Below, in pieces: positions 10,462 to 20,200 of a stretch of 64,000 nucleotides of DNA. The DNA is from Saccharina japonica. Taxonomy: Eukaryota; Sar; Phaeophyceae; Laminariales; Laminariaceae. The translations under genes and the position numbers were made by a program. The DNA is taken from NCBI GenBank assembly GCA_008828725.1, contig MEHQ01000337.1, positions 643,300-707,299 of the forward strand, read 5' to 3'. Position 1 is the stretch's first letter. Each line of letters starts with the position of its first letter. Under the pieces are notes generated by a model. The model did no database searches. It saw only the letters and a program-made list of their open reading frames with translations, and was not told where the DNA came from.

Positions 10462-11065
10462 GGACAGGTATACATCGACGAGATCTGACCAAAGCCACCA
10501 AAAATTGGTTGGGTGCCCCCCCCCCCCCTCCCCCTGGTTTTACGTAGAGAAAATCGGCTTTGAATTCCGGCTCTAAAAATCCAGCCAAGAGGGGTTGTTA
10601 TACTTCGGAGGGGCGGGACACACATTGATGGTGAATATGTACGGAGGGTTTGTGCTCGGAGCCTGAACCCGGCCCTCCGACCCGAACCCCAACCCTATCC
10701 CTATGCCAGTGCTGGGATTCTGTGTGCTTGGTAAGACGCTAGGTCGACTCGGCCGACTTGGCTGCTGTACTTGGAGAGACTCTAGGTTGACTCGGGATGC
10801 TGTGGCTGGGAAAGACTCAAAGTTGATTGAGCCGCGTATAATATACCCTTAAGCCAACCAGAGTGCCTAAATAGCTACCTTACGAGTAGGAGGCTTCACT
10901 ATCAAGCGTTCGTCCACTACTGATCTTACGTCAATAGCTACATATCAGTGATGGAGATTAATTTAAGATTTTATTGCCCTGAAAATATCGCAATCTTGTG
11001 GGAAATCTCGAGATTGGATTGGCGGTTATGGCAGCTGATTCTTCCTTCTGGATCAAGAATCGAAG

Positions 11066-12105
11066 ACTAAGGTTTCCCTTCGGGATGCTGCTGACTCAAA
11101 ATTCTGGGGGTGTCGCAAATTGAAAAGGGGGAGCATCTTCACCATAAGGCGTGCGGCATTTACCCCGAGTACTTGTACTGCTGTATACTGCTGTGTGACA
11201 GAATGAGCTTCGACGACGTGTGCGGCATTTTCAAATGGTACGTGGAATAGTGAACATAATTGCATGGATCTCCTGGTGAACACTGCACACACATCATACG
11301 AACACAATCGTACCGTGGTTGTGTCACAAGGCCAAGGTGTGAAGCGGTGGCGCTGTTGTACTGCTGTTGCACCGCTGCAGCTGTTGTAGCATACCAGGTA
11401 TACCGTTGCCGTGCGGTTGGCTGTCCTGCCCTTGCTGAGATTACGTGTAATACAGTACAGGACACCTAATAAGAAACAGGAAATCTGGTCCAGGCTGGAT
11501 TTCTTACTTGAGGGAGGGTGCTTTCTAAACCAATTTCAAGCTAACGATCCTCGAATTTCTACTTTTCCTCTAACTCTCGGCCTGGCTTTCTTATCAGCCT
11601 GTTTCTTATTAGGTGTCCTGTACAGCGTTTGTGTTCGTTCCTACTTCCTTCGTAGGTGGACAGGAAACACGTCACACACAGAGGCACACACGCATATGCA
11701 CCGCTGTCCGTGGCAGTCACATCAGGCGGAGCTCCGTGTGCGACGGCTGCTGTTCCGTGGCAAACCACATAGTAGACAGTTCCCATGGACAGCAGTGTAT
11801 TCGGACATGATATAGCAGCAGCGGCCAGCAGTAGCGACCAGCAGCAGAGCAGCAGAGCATGACCTCGAACCTCGAAATGTGTGGGGTTTGCATTGTCCTA
11901 GCAGGCTCTAGCTCGGCGGAAACAGATCCCGTACGAGTACGAGTAGTTACTTGCACGTTTTCGCGACTTTGAATCACCGTACCACGCGCCACGGGACCTC
12001 GGCCGGGGCCTGAAATTGAGGCATGTGTACAGGCGGGCCTCCTGCGTGCCCCGCAGCGTAAGAGCAGGAGAAAACACCCCCGGCCGGAAGAGAAAAAAAA
12101 GGCCG
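11066..12105 (+). repeat. R9 dispersed repeat, copy A (about 1 kb)
   Basis: It shares blocks with two tandem copies at 54.63-56.68 kb: GGTGTCGCAAATTGAAAAGG, CGACGACGTGTG, GTGAACACTGCACACACATC, GTGTCACAAGGCCAAGGTGT, GAGGCTGAT/GACGGCTGCTGTTCCGTGG, GCAGGCTCTAGCTCGGCGGA and ACACCCCCGGCCGGAAGAG. No long conserved frame is visible. The copy is interrupted by a foldback at 11456-11622. It carries extra TACCAGGTA (11392) and TACGAGTACGAGTA (11932) relative to the other copies. Confidence 0.75.
11456..11622. mobile_element. TA-flanked foldback nested in R9
   Basis: TA, then CAGGACACCTAATAAGAAAC at left and the exact complement GTTTCTTATTAGGTGTCCTG, TA at right. The ends are an unusually clean inverted repeat. 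R9 copies B and C lack the insert. Related AATAAGAAA blocks recur at 23.4-24.05 kb. Confidence 0.85.
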
Positions 12106-12109
12106 ATGT

Positions 12110-13240
12110 CCAAAAAAAGTCAATTTTGATACATACACATAAACATATTTTCGTGCGAGTATAAAACATCAAAACCGGTTAAAATTGGCGAGATGAAGAT
12201 CGAAATTGAGATCGAGATTGCCTCTTTTCGCCAAGATTTTGCCGAAAAGATCAGGATCAAGATTGCCCTTCTCGAGGCAATAAATACTCTTCAAGAATTG
12301 ATCGGTACTACGACGTAACTGCTCAATCCGGGCCCAAAATTCCAAAAAGGCCCCAGCACCGAGGTACACGTTTCTCCACGTATGGGTAACAGTTCCGAAA
12401 TCTGAAAGCATCGGCATTTCAACTGATCTAAGGGGCAGCTTTGTACGTACCCGGTGGCCGGTGGTGGCGATTTTTTTTCTTCCTTTTAGAAGTGTTCCTC
12501 GCCTCTTTATGATGGAAAAACACGGAATATGTGTTCGCCCAGCATTGGGGGAATACTTTTCATGATGACAAATCAAACGGCGTTGTTGGAGGGGTCTTGG
12601 ACGTTCGCTCGCTGGGAATTTCTGCCGATTTTGAAATGGTAATAAATTGGCGGTTTTATGGGCGAATACACGGCTTTGAAAGGTCATCTTGTTCTCCCAG
12701 GAATTCAATAGCCAACGCTACCATTTCATCGAAACGCCGGCAAACGATTAATCTCATCGATGTCCGCCATGGGAGTTTTTTCTATACTCGTATGGTTTAG
12801 ATATTTCGGGAGATATCCAAGGTTTTGTTCAAAATAGTTTTTTTTCGGCGTTTTTTTCCCAGTCTTGAAGTTTTTTCTTGACTGTTGCGTAATTACTTGT
12901 TATTGGTCTGGAATCATGGATTTGTTAAAAAAAATCTCGGCATAAGTCCGTCTTTTCCTCACGATCACGAATATCCAACTTTCAATGTTATTTTTGTTTT
13001 TTATACTACTCGTACAGCAGTGTTAACACATTAATAATTACAGCAAAACACGCGATTGGAAAGATTGTTCTGGATGTATGTATACCTACTGCTGTATTAT
13101 ACCAGGTGTACGGTATTATCTACCCTATTAATAGTCGTCAATATAATGCGTGTCGTAAAAAGTAATATCACGGGTTACAGTTTATTCTACGGATTGAACT
13201 TACGCTCTTACCAGGTGTATATATTACGTACTCGCATTTT
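12110..13240. other. No supported gene
   Basis: Mostly unique-looking sequence. A 41-codon frame (12193-12318, KIEIEIEIASF start) and a 179-codon minus-strand frame (12169-12708) are open, but neither has a recognisable motif, codon signal or repeat homologue to support it. The tract from 13085 to 13210 has TACTGCTGTA and two imperfect TACCAGGTA motifs. Confidence 0.4.
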
Positions 13241-13244
13241 ATCA

Positions 13245-13707
13245 TCACGGGGGATCATAGTGAATGGGACCTATATACGGTAAACACAAAACTATTTATT
13301 TCCTTTTTCTTACTATTTTTTGTTTTGTTTTGTTTTTTTTTCCCCATCCCATTCATTATCTTCGCACTTCCGTCTTTCTCCCTCCCTAGTCGTAACTCAG
13401 ATCCGGGGTCACAAAGTAGGCTCCTCTCCCTCCTCCCCCACTACGGTTCTTGCCTTGGTTTTTATCGCGAGAAGATTTTTTTTCCCTCATCACTTTCGTC
13501 GAATTTTGCTTACCCACGCTATAATATGCGCTCTCGACAGTCGGTGTCATTTGAGAATAAAAACCTCCGTGGGGGGAATCGAACCCTCGACATCCGGCCC
13601 TACAGGCTCCGTGGCTACTATTATAGTTAGACCACCGGGGCGACCGGCTAATATGTACCAGGTATTTAATATCAACATGTTGTCCCTATTTACTATGCCC
13701 CCTCATA
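13245..13707. mobile_element. TA-1 MITE split by SINE-1
   Basis: The left half is TCACGGGGGATCATAGTGAA to TTTCTTACTATT (13245-13316). The right half is TTGTCCCTATTTACTATGCC, CCCTCA (13677-13707). SINE-1 sits between them, plus about 30 bp containing a TACCAGGTA scar. This is the reverse nesting of the 9.5-kb case. Confidence 0.75.
13319..13646 (-). mobile_element. SINE-1, full length, nested in TA-1
   Basis: On the minus strand the head is GTCGCCCCGGTGGTCTAACT with B-box-like GAGGGTTCGATTCCCCCC. The body has TTTTTATTCTCAAATGACAC, CGACTGTCGAGAGCGCATA, TTCTCGCGATAAAAACC and CCCCGGATCTGAGTTACGAC. The tail is ATAATGAATGGGATGGGG then a long A-rich stretch. It is about 328 bp and the best reference copy. 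Confidence 0.9.
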
Positions 13708-13885
13708 CATAGTAGTATAGATGTTAAAACACGAAATCAAACAAAACTGCGTATTATTATACTCGTACGTACATATAATATAAACATGTACTCGTACCTG
13801 GTACATTAATTTTTCTAATATATGTGTACGTATCATACGTACATATAATAGGGTACGTATGATAACATACCAGGTATCACCTGTA

Positions 13886-14893
13886 TCAGTGTGTCGTCTG
13901 TGGTGCCCCCCGGCCGCGAAAACAACACCCTAACACCTCAAACCAATTGAACTCACCGACACCGCAGTGAAGCAGCCCAAGCAGCCCCACCGCTGCTGCC
14001 GTCCCAAAGGCAGTGCCGACAACTCCGCCCTGCCCCGCTCCGCGCCGCCATCGCCAACCAAACAAGCGGCTTCCATGCAAGCTTTGCGAGCTCTGCACGC
14101 TTCTCTCCTCCCCATTATCGTCCAGTTTCGCGCCCCGTCTCCTTCTACCCCTCCTCCCCACAAGCGGGTCTCCCGTGTCGACGAGTCCTCCCTTTGCGGC
14201 TCCCCGTGTTGCTCCCCCTGTCGCCGCTGCCCCGCGTTCTGGTCCACTTTCCGCTGCTGCGCTTGCCGCTCCCGTTGCTGCTCCACTCGCTGCTCCGGTG
14301 CCTGCTCCCCCAGCTGCTTCCCTTGTTGCTCCGCTTACTGCTCCGCCTACTGCTCCGCTTACTGCTCCGCTTCCAGGTCCATTCCCTACCCTGCTTGCTG
14401 CCCCCCTTGAAGCTTCGCGTCCTGGCTCGCTTGCGACTTTGCTTTCTTCTCGCCTTGCCGCCCCGTTCGTAGCTGCCCCCCTTGCTGCTCCCGTTTCAGT
14501 ATCGCGCGATGTTCCCTTCCCCGCTGCTTCCCTTTCTGCGTCATTTTCCGCTCCACCTCCTGGTTCGCTTCCTCCTGCTCTTGCCGCTCTCCTTCCTGTG
14601 TTGCCCCCTGCTCCGCTCCCTTCTCCCTTTCCTGCTACGCTACTGTCTGCTTCATTCTCCGCTCCGTTTCCTGCTGCCCTCCTTGCTGCTCCGATCCCTT
14701 CTCCTCGTACTTCAACCCTCCCGGCTCCTCTTGCTGCTTCGCTCTCAGCTTCCCTTCCTGCCTCGCCTGGCTGAGGACTGGTGCTATCACCCTCAAGGAC
14801 AGGCGTGGTGCTGCTGCAGCCGCTGTTGCTATGGCTCCGAGGCTCTGGCCAGGAAGCGCTAGAGGTTGCCATGGCGGCGAGCCGCGGGGGCAA
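13886..14893 (-). CDS. Ala/Gly/Glu-rich low-complexity open frame, doubtful
   Basis: A 335-codon minus-strand frame is open across a GC-rich, codon-periodic tract. The predicted product is dominated by Ala, Gly, Glu and Arg (repeats such as AVSGAVGGAVSGA near residues 180-200), with a hydrophobic patch near residues 290-310. No domain is recognised. Two other frames on the opposite strand (13967-14410 and 14013-14774) are also open, which is what a 3-bp-periodic repeat produces by itself. It could be a low-complexity exon or a decayed minisatellite. I see no splice-supported structure and no homologue, so the coding call is weak. Confidence 0.2.
   Translation of the reverse strand: MPPRLAAMATSSASWPEPRSHSNSGCSSTTPVLEGDSTSPQPGEAGREAESEAARGAGRVEVRGEGIGAARRAAGNGAENEADSSVAGKGEGSGAGGNTGRRAARAGGSEPGGGAENDAEREAAGKGTSRDTETGAARGAATNGAARREESKVASEPGREASRGAASRVGNGPGSGAVSGAVGGAVSGATREAAGGAGTGAASGAATGAASAAAESGPERGAAATGGATRGAAKGGLVDTGDPLVGRRGRRRRGAKLDDNGEERSVQSSQSLHGSRLFGWRWRRGAGQGGVVGTAFGTAAAVGLLGLLHCGVGEFNWFEVLGCCFRGRGAPQTTH
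13900..14780 (+). repeat. CTGCTCCG-rich minisatellite-like tract
   Basis: Imperfect 12-21-bp units built on CTTGCTGCTCCG and CTTACTGCTCCG (clearest at 14280-14380: TGCTCCGCCTACTGCTCCGC). Units diverge outward on both sides. GC content is visibly above the surroundings. Confidence 0.7.
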
Positions 14894-15069
14894 TGGTGGT
14901 GTGTGGGTGTGATGTCTCCCGCGAGAGTAGTCGGTGACAGGGTACGATCGATCTCCGTTGGGTTTCCTATAGGCAATATATATATATGTATTGTCAATTT
15001 GTTGAATGTTGATTTGGTGTCATCGTGTGTGTGTTTTCCGTTATGAAAAGGACAGGTAGAGATAAGAGA

Positions 15070-15140
15070 GGGCAAGGGACAGACAGACAGACAGAGCAAG
15101 AGAGCCAGAGAGAGAAAGAGAGAGAGAGAGAGAGACAAGC
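15070..15140. repeat. (GA)n / GACA simple repeat
   Basis: GACAGACAGACAGAGCAAGA followed by GAGAGAGAGAGAGAGAGACA. Simple sequence only. Confidence 0.85.
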
Positions 15141-15504
15141 GTGCGGGCAGACGGGCAGGAGCGATGGAAGAGCACTGTTAGAGTTAAAAAAAAAACCGAC
15201 AACAACAAATACAAGGGCTACAGGTCATGGCCGGTGGGGGGACAATTGCGTCATAACTCCCACGAGCAAAGATGTCATTAATAAGAGCCATGTCAAGCAA
15301 GGAAAAATCGGGCTGTCAAGGGTGTAGGGCCGAGTGCGCCACACTAAAACCTAGTAGTTCGGTGTCAGTCAAGGCATGTCATGGTGAAGTTGCTGTCTGC
15401 CTTGTGACACATATACTTGTCCGCGAGAGTAGAGCGTAGCTGGCAGCTACTGTAGCAGCTGGCAGACGCAAATCTCCGTTGGGTTTCATACAATATATTA
15501 TTAT

Positions 15505-16724
15505 GAGCAGTGGCCAAAATCGGGTATACCCGATGGGTTTGTGGCCAAACAGGGTACCATTGTATTTTAGTGACCGCGACAACCCCAGGGCGCCATCTCA
15601 TTGGCCAGCGCGGGCCACCACCCGACGCTGGCCACAAACCCATCGGGTATACCCGATTTTGGCTACTCACCCCCCAAGAGGTACCCGATTATTACACCCA
15701 CCTACCCGAAAATGGCCGGGCTGTTCGACCACAACGGCCGAGCAGCCCACCACGCATCAGCCGACGATTACGACGTACCAAGCACCAGCATACGTATCAC
15801 GACGTATTACGACGTACCTAGCCGAGTTCCAACCTGTGACCGACGAATCCATCTGCTTGATATATATCCATGATTCGGGTTATTGGCGATTTGGTGGTTT
15901 AGGCTCGGGGACCTAAATAAGAAAGAGCAGCATTAGAAGGTGAGCTTTCGCGCGAGCCCAGAATAAGAAAGTCAGTCTGAACCCGATTTCCGGTTTCTTG
16001 GGAGATGGCTGGTACTACTGCTGTACACGCACTGTTGGGCTGTGATGAGGTGTGATGACAGGTGGCTTCTGGTTGGGAGAAGGAGAGAGAGCGCTGTGAA
16101 TCAGCTACTACTGCTACTTCTGCTGTGCTGAAGGTGGCTAGTAGCTTGTGGTTCGGAGATGAGGGAGAGAGAGAGCAGTGCTGTGTGGGTGGGAGAGGGA
16201 GCGAATCAACTCCTATTACTACTACTACTGCTGTGCCGTGATGAGGTGGCTTTTGGTTCGGAGAGGGAAAGAGAGCACTGCGAACTAACCACTACCACCA
16301 CTGCTGTGCCGTGTTTTGAGTTTGGTTGGGAGTGAGAGGCTGCGCGAATCAACCAAATCATGGATACTTATCGAGCGGATGGGTGGATATCTATCAAGCA
16401 AATGGTTCCGTCGGTAACAGGGCTGGCTGGGGGCATGAAACTCGATGAACTTGGTCGTGATAGTCAGCTGGTGCGTGGTGTGCTGTTGGGCCGTTGTGGT
16501 CGAACAGCCCGGCCATTTTCGGGTAGGTGGGTGTAATAATCGGGTACCTCTTGGGGGGTGAGTAGTCAAAATCGGGTATACCCGATGGGTTTGTGGCCAG
16601 CGTCGGGTGGTGGCCCGCGCTGGCCAATGAGATGGCGCCCTGGGGTCGTCGCGGTCACCAAAATACAATGGTACCCTGTTTTGGCCACAAACCCATCGGG
16701 TATACCCGATTTTGGCCACTGCTC
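15505..16724. mobile_element. 1.2-kb element with about 265-bp inverted ends
   Basis: The left arm (15505-15770) starts GAGCAGTGGCCAAAATCGGG. The right arm (16455-16724) is its near-perfect complement ending GGCCACTGCTC. Each arm contains a smaller inverted pair (CGGGTATACCCGATGGGTTT and its complement about 110 bp apart), so a short foldback caps each end. The interior (15.8-16.45 kb) is TG/GA-rich with an imperfect 100-bp tandem repeat at 16020-16350 and no transposase frame. Arm identity is high, suggesting recent formation or gene conversion. Confidence 0.8.
16020..16350 (+). repeat. Imperfect 100-bp tandem repeat
   Basis: Three to four units of the form GAGGTGGCTTTTGGTTCGGA, GAGAGAGAGCACTG, CGAATCAACCACTACTACTG, CTGTGCCGTG. 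It fills the interior of the 1.2-kb inverted-end element. Confidence 0.65.
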
Positions 16725-17159
16725 TATTATTATTGTTGTCGATGTTGATGTCCCCGTGATTTTTTTACGTATGTATAATATATATATATTGAGGTTTTTG
16801 TACACATATAAGATGAAAAGGACAAACAGAGAGAGTCAAGCAGACAGGGGGGCAGGCGGGCAGACAGGCAGGGGGAATAAATAACCGAGCGAAAAAATAA
16901 CAAGAACACTGCCAGATACATGTAATGTATAATATATGCGTTAAAAACAATAATACCAGTACGACGTACGCGTATGATATAAATATGTATATGCTGCGAA
17001 AGAGCGCACAAATTATTAATGTAAAACGATTGCAATTAAAAATTACTACGATTTCGGCAAAAGCCGATTCATCGACAATCTTAGTACTGCGATAAATCGA
17101 TTAATCACATTTCCTGATTTCTTTTTGGGGATGTCTTCCCGAAGAACGGTATGGGGAAA

Positions 17160-17300
17160 AGGCTCCCGTTTGTTCACCGCAGGGTGGGAATGGGACGGCA
17201 AGGCGGGAAGACATTTGGTTGACGGGATGGGATGGGACTACACGGCTTCTTGGTGGGACAGGGCGGGTAACGATCGCGGGACGGGCCGGGAATAGTTCGG
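17160..17300. repeat. GGGACGGGA-rich tract
   Basis: Degenerate repeats such as GGGATGGGATGGGACTACAC and GGACAGGGCGGGTAACG. The same type recurs at 19.96-20.2 kb. Simple-sequence origin is likely. Confidence 0.5.
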
Positions 17301-17417
17301 GCACATACACAACGAATGCCATTAATATTAATGGGAACTCACATCCAACCCAGGAAACGTGCGCCGGGTCATGCACACTACTACTGTGCAGGTCCTGCCC
17401 GGCAAGGCAACATGAGC

Positions 17418-17573
17418 TATTACGGACGAGCATAGTAAGTAAGACCTACAGTAGGATCTACACAAAAACCGAAATATTTCCCTATTTTGACCTAGGGTTT
17501 ACACAAAAACCGAAATATTTCCCTATTTTTACTACCAGTAGTTGGCCCTATTTACTATGGTCCCCCGTGATAC
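17418..17573. mobile_element. TA-1 MITE with internal duplication
   Basis: The left end TATTACGGACGAGCATAGTA is decayed and the right end TATTTACTATGGTCCCCCGT is good. The segment ACACAAAAACCGAAATATTT, CCCTATTTT is present twice in direct orientation, making this copy longer (about 155 bp) than the usual 105-115 bp. Confidence 0.8.
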
Positions 17574-17924
17574 ATCATAAATACGAGATCCGGGAATAGA
17601 TCGACCTTCAAAATATCTAGACCATGTGAAGCGCGGGTCGATGGTCTGTCCAAGGAGGTGTTTTTTCGTGACATATGCTGCCGTCTGTCCATGTACAACC
17701 AACTTCTAAAAGGGTCCGCAAGGACTGGGGACACTTGTTTGAGTTCTTGAGTTCAAGCAGAGCCGCCGGCACCATCCACCTGCACAACCCCAATGCCGGT
17801 AATGTCTTGTGTGTACGCCCTGGGGGTGTGTGTGACGACCATCCAACACAATCTACATGCTTGGCATCTCTCGTGCGTGCGCAGGGGGTGTTTGTGTGTG
17901 TTTTTTTGTTTTGTACCACGCACG

Positions 17925-18190
17925 GTAGGGGGGGTGTACTTCATTTTCATGCATGACCGTAGTCGTATGACCATGAGACCCTCGCCTCCCTACAATGCCG
18001 GGACGGAGCATGTCGGGTTTTCACCGACCAGGCAGACATTGCTTGCACCAAGCGCAAAGCGCCGTGAGGTGTTGGGCGAGTCGCATGAAGGGTGGGCTGC
18101 ATCCTACTGGTGTACTTCATTTTTCATGCATGGCCGTAGTCGTATAATATGTATGACCATAGACCCTCGCATCCCCACAATGCCGGGACG
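17925..18190 (-). mobile_element. Two tandem RTC 3' tails
   Basis: On the minus strand each ends ...GCCGTCCCGGCATTGT.., ATACGACTACGG(C/T)CATGCATG, then GAAGTACACC and C-rich sequence. The first tail is at 17925-18105, the second at 18107-18190, head to tail. They encode a short frame (APSRHCRDARVYGH-like) related to the last codons of the RTC reverse transcriptase, so they are 5'-truncated copies rather than a separate repeat. Confidence 0.65.
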
Positions 18191-18321
18191 GGGGGGGGCG
18201 GGGATATATAACGCTAGGTCGACAAATGTGGGGTCGGAAAACAGAAAACAAAATAGGTTTTCCCTTTATCGTGCGGAAACCCGCGAACACCAGTGTCGTC
18301 GTTAGTGGTGGGTCCTTTCTA

Positions 18322-18591
18322 GGGCTGGGCACTGGCACAGTATGTACTGGCAGGAGTAATCTACTGCCAGTATCAATTTACTGATTGACCGGCCAGTATA
18401 TTTGCCAGTAGGTTTTTTCTCATGTACGTTAAAAAAACACGCCATATTATAGTACGGAAACCCACTAAAAGCGTTTCGGAAGGAGACAGGAGAAACGAGA
18501 GACACTACGAGGATACTGCTGCAATTCACTATACTGATTGATTTTGACGACAGTGTACATCGCTACCGACTGAGTCAGCCAGTGCCCAGCC
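18322..18591 (-). mobile_element. GGGC-1 element, copy 2
   Basis: The ends GGGCTGGGCACTGGCACAGT and GACTGAGTCAGCCAGTGCCC, AGCC form the terminal inverted repeat. Its interior is the reverse complement of the 6.25-kb copy (AACACGCCATATTATAGTAC; GGAGACAGGAGAAACGAGAG). Confidence 0.75.
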
Positions 18592-18599
18592 ATACGTAG

Positions 18600-19190
18600 T
18601 CATTTCTGTACGCTGTGCACAAAAAAAAACGTGTTTTTCGAGCCATGAATCCTCGCATGACAGAGCACAGACCACGCTAAAACATTTCAAGGATGTCTTA
18701 AAAATTGTATGCGCTCTGAGAGCGCTCTCGTTCGAGCTCCTACATATTACAATCTGTTCGTATATACGTAAGTAGCGCGAGGGCAGGCTGTTGGCGTATT
18801 GCACCCTTGACCCCAAAAACCGGACAGAAAACGGACCAGAAATGGGCAAGAAACTGCCGTTTTTTTCGTATCTCGCCAGAACATTACGAGAAAATTATGA
18901 ACGCGGACCATGATCCCGAAGTGCTGATCATGCCTACTTAGTTTTCAAGACAAAAGCTTCGGCTAAAAATCCGCGATACGGAACATATCGTAAAAAATCA
19001 GGTATGGATAGATATATACCTACTGGAGAGTTCTCGCTCGCTGCCAAGTTTGAGGGCCGCAGGTGGTCTGTGTCTGGAGGTCTCCATTGGGACGCGAGAG
19101 CCTGTCCTATTTCTGTACGACACACTTTTTTTCTGATCGGAAATTACCTCCTGTTTTGTTGTTGCTGGGTAAAAGGATCAGGCTAAGGGT
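18600..19190. other. No supported feature
   Basis: Unique-looking sequence with short open frames on both strands and no recognised domain or repeat. Confidence 0.4.
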
Positions 19191-19195
19191 ACGTA

Positions 19196-19402
19196 TCACA
19201 ATTCGACGAAAGTTGACGAGGGAAGAAAGTGCTGAAATCTTCTCGCGATAAAAATGCAAGGCAAGAACCGTAGTGGGGGAGGAGGGAGAACAGCCTACTC
19301 TGTGACCCCGGATCTGAGTTACGACTAGGAAGGAGAGAGAAAGGGACGGCGAAGACAATAAATGGGATGGAAAAAAAAAAACACACACACACACACACAC
19401 CC
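19196..19402 (+). mobile_element. SINE-1, 5'-truncated, with (AC)n tail
   Basis: It begins inside the body (ATCACAATTCGACGAAAGTT), carries TTCTCGCGATAAAAATGCAA and CCCCGGATCTGAGTTACGAC, and ends AATAAATGGGATGG, A-run, then ACACACACAC. The tRNA-like head is missing, typical of truncated reverse transcripts. Confidence 0.85.
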
Positions 19403-19732
19403 GAGCGATACCTTCACAAACACAGGCCACCTACACACTCGTATGATATACACGGCCCTAAAACTTGCCACCGACGCTTCGCTGCTCCGTGAGGCACAAA
19501 CCTTCTACGCGCTGTAGCGACCCGTGCCCTGCGAGGCGAGCACTCGGCGGTGGAGGTTAGTGCCGTGTCGAAACATCACGCGCCGGATGTTTCGCTGTCT
19601 CGGGGCAGTTTTTGGAACAGAAAAACTCAATAAAGCCAGAGCTTTGTGTGAGTTTCATCGCCACAAATGGCGAAACAACTGTTTTGTTTTCGGTTTTCCA
19701 ATCCCATAATTGTCGGGCTAAATAATGCAGCT

Positions 19733-19833
19733 GTCTCCTATAATTCAACAGCTGTGATATCAAGGACTTCATTGAAACTCATCTTTGCTACTATAATAGT
19801 AGCTGAGTGTGATGCTTCGATCGCGCGTAGTCT
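19733..19833 (+). repeat. R14 dispersed repeat
   Basis: CAGCTGTGATATCAAGGACT, TCATTGAAACTCATCTTTGC, then GTGTGATGCTTCGATCGCGC. It lacks the A-run seen in other copies. Confidence 0.6.
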
Positions 19834-19959
19834 TCTACATATACCTGTTGCATCCAAAGTTGCATAATCCAGTAGTTGCCTCCATGGCCAAACTACGGGA
19901 AAACGAGAAAACCGGTCGAAAATGGAACGGAACTAACTAACTGCCCCGTTAGTGAGATG

Positions 19960-20200
19960 CGAAATGGGGAAAACCGTCTGCGAAGGTCGGGATGGGACGG
20001 GAACAACTGGACAGACAGCAGTTGGATGCCAAAAACAATGTCGGGACGGGAACAGTACGTAGACAGCGGGAACGGAAACCAACGACGGGACGGATCGGGA
20101 AATCGCGGGCGGGAACGAAACATCACATGGTTTCCCGTTCCCGTACCGTACCCCATTTCCGTACCGTTTCCGTCCCGACCACATTTTCCCGTCCCAACCT
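19960..20200. repeat. GGGACGGGAAC repeats with inverted half
   Basis: GGGACGGGAACA, GGGAACGGAAACC and similar on the plus strand up to 20120, then the complement (GGTTTCCCGTTCCCGTACCG, TTTCCGTCCCGACC) up to 20200. It is a loose palindrome of simple sequence. The 152-codon frame across it is not credible. Confidence 0.55.

Noticed and set aside
12169-12708. 179-codon minus-strand open frame
   Set aside because: No recognisable domain, no repeat homologue to test the frame, and this length is not surprising in 64 kb of random-like DNA read in six frames.
13967-14774. 147- and 253-codon plus-strand frames
   Set aside because: They overlap each other and the 335-codon minus frame. All follow from triplet periodicity of the CTGCTCCG tract, and at most one could be real.
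15505-16724. Captured host gene between long inverted repeats
   Set aside because: The interior is GA/TG-rich tandem repeat with no sustained frame.
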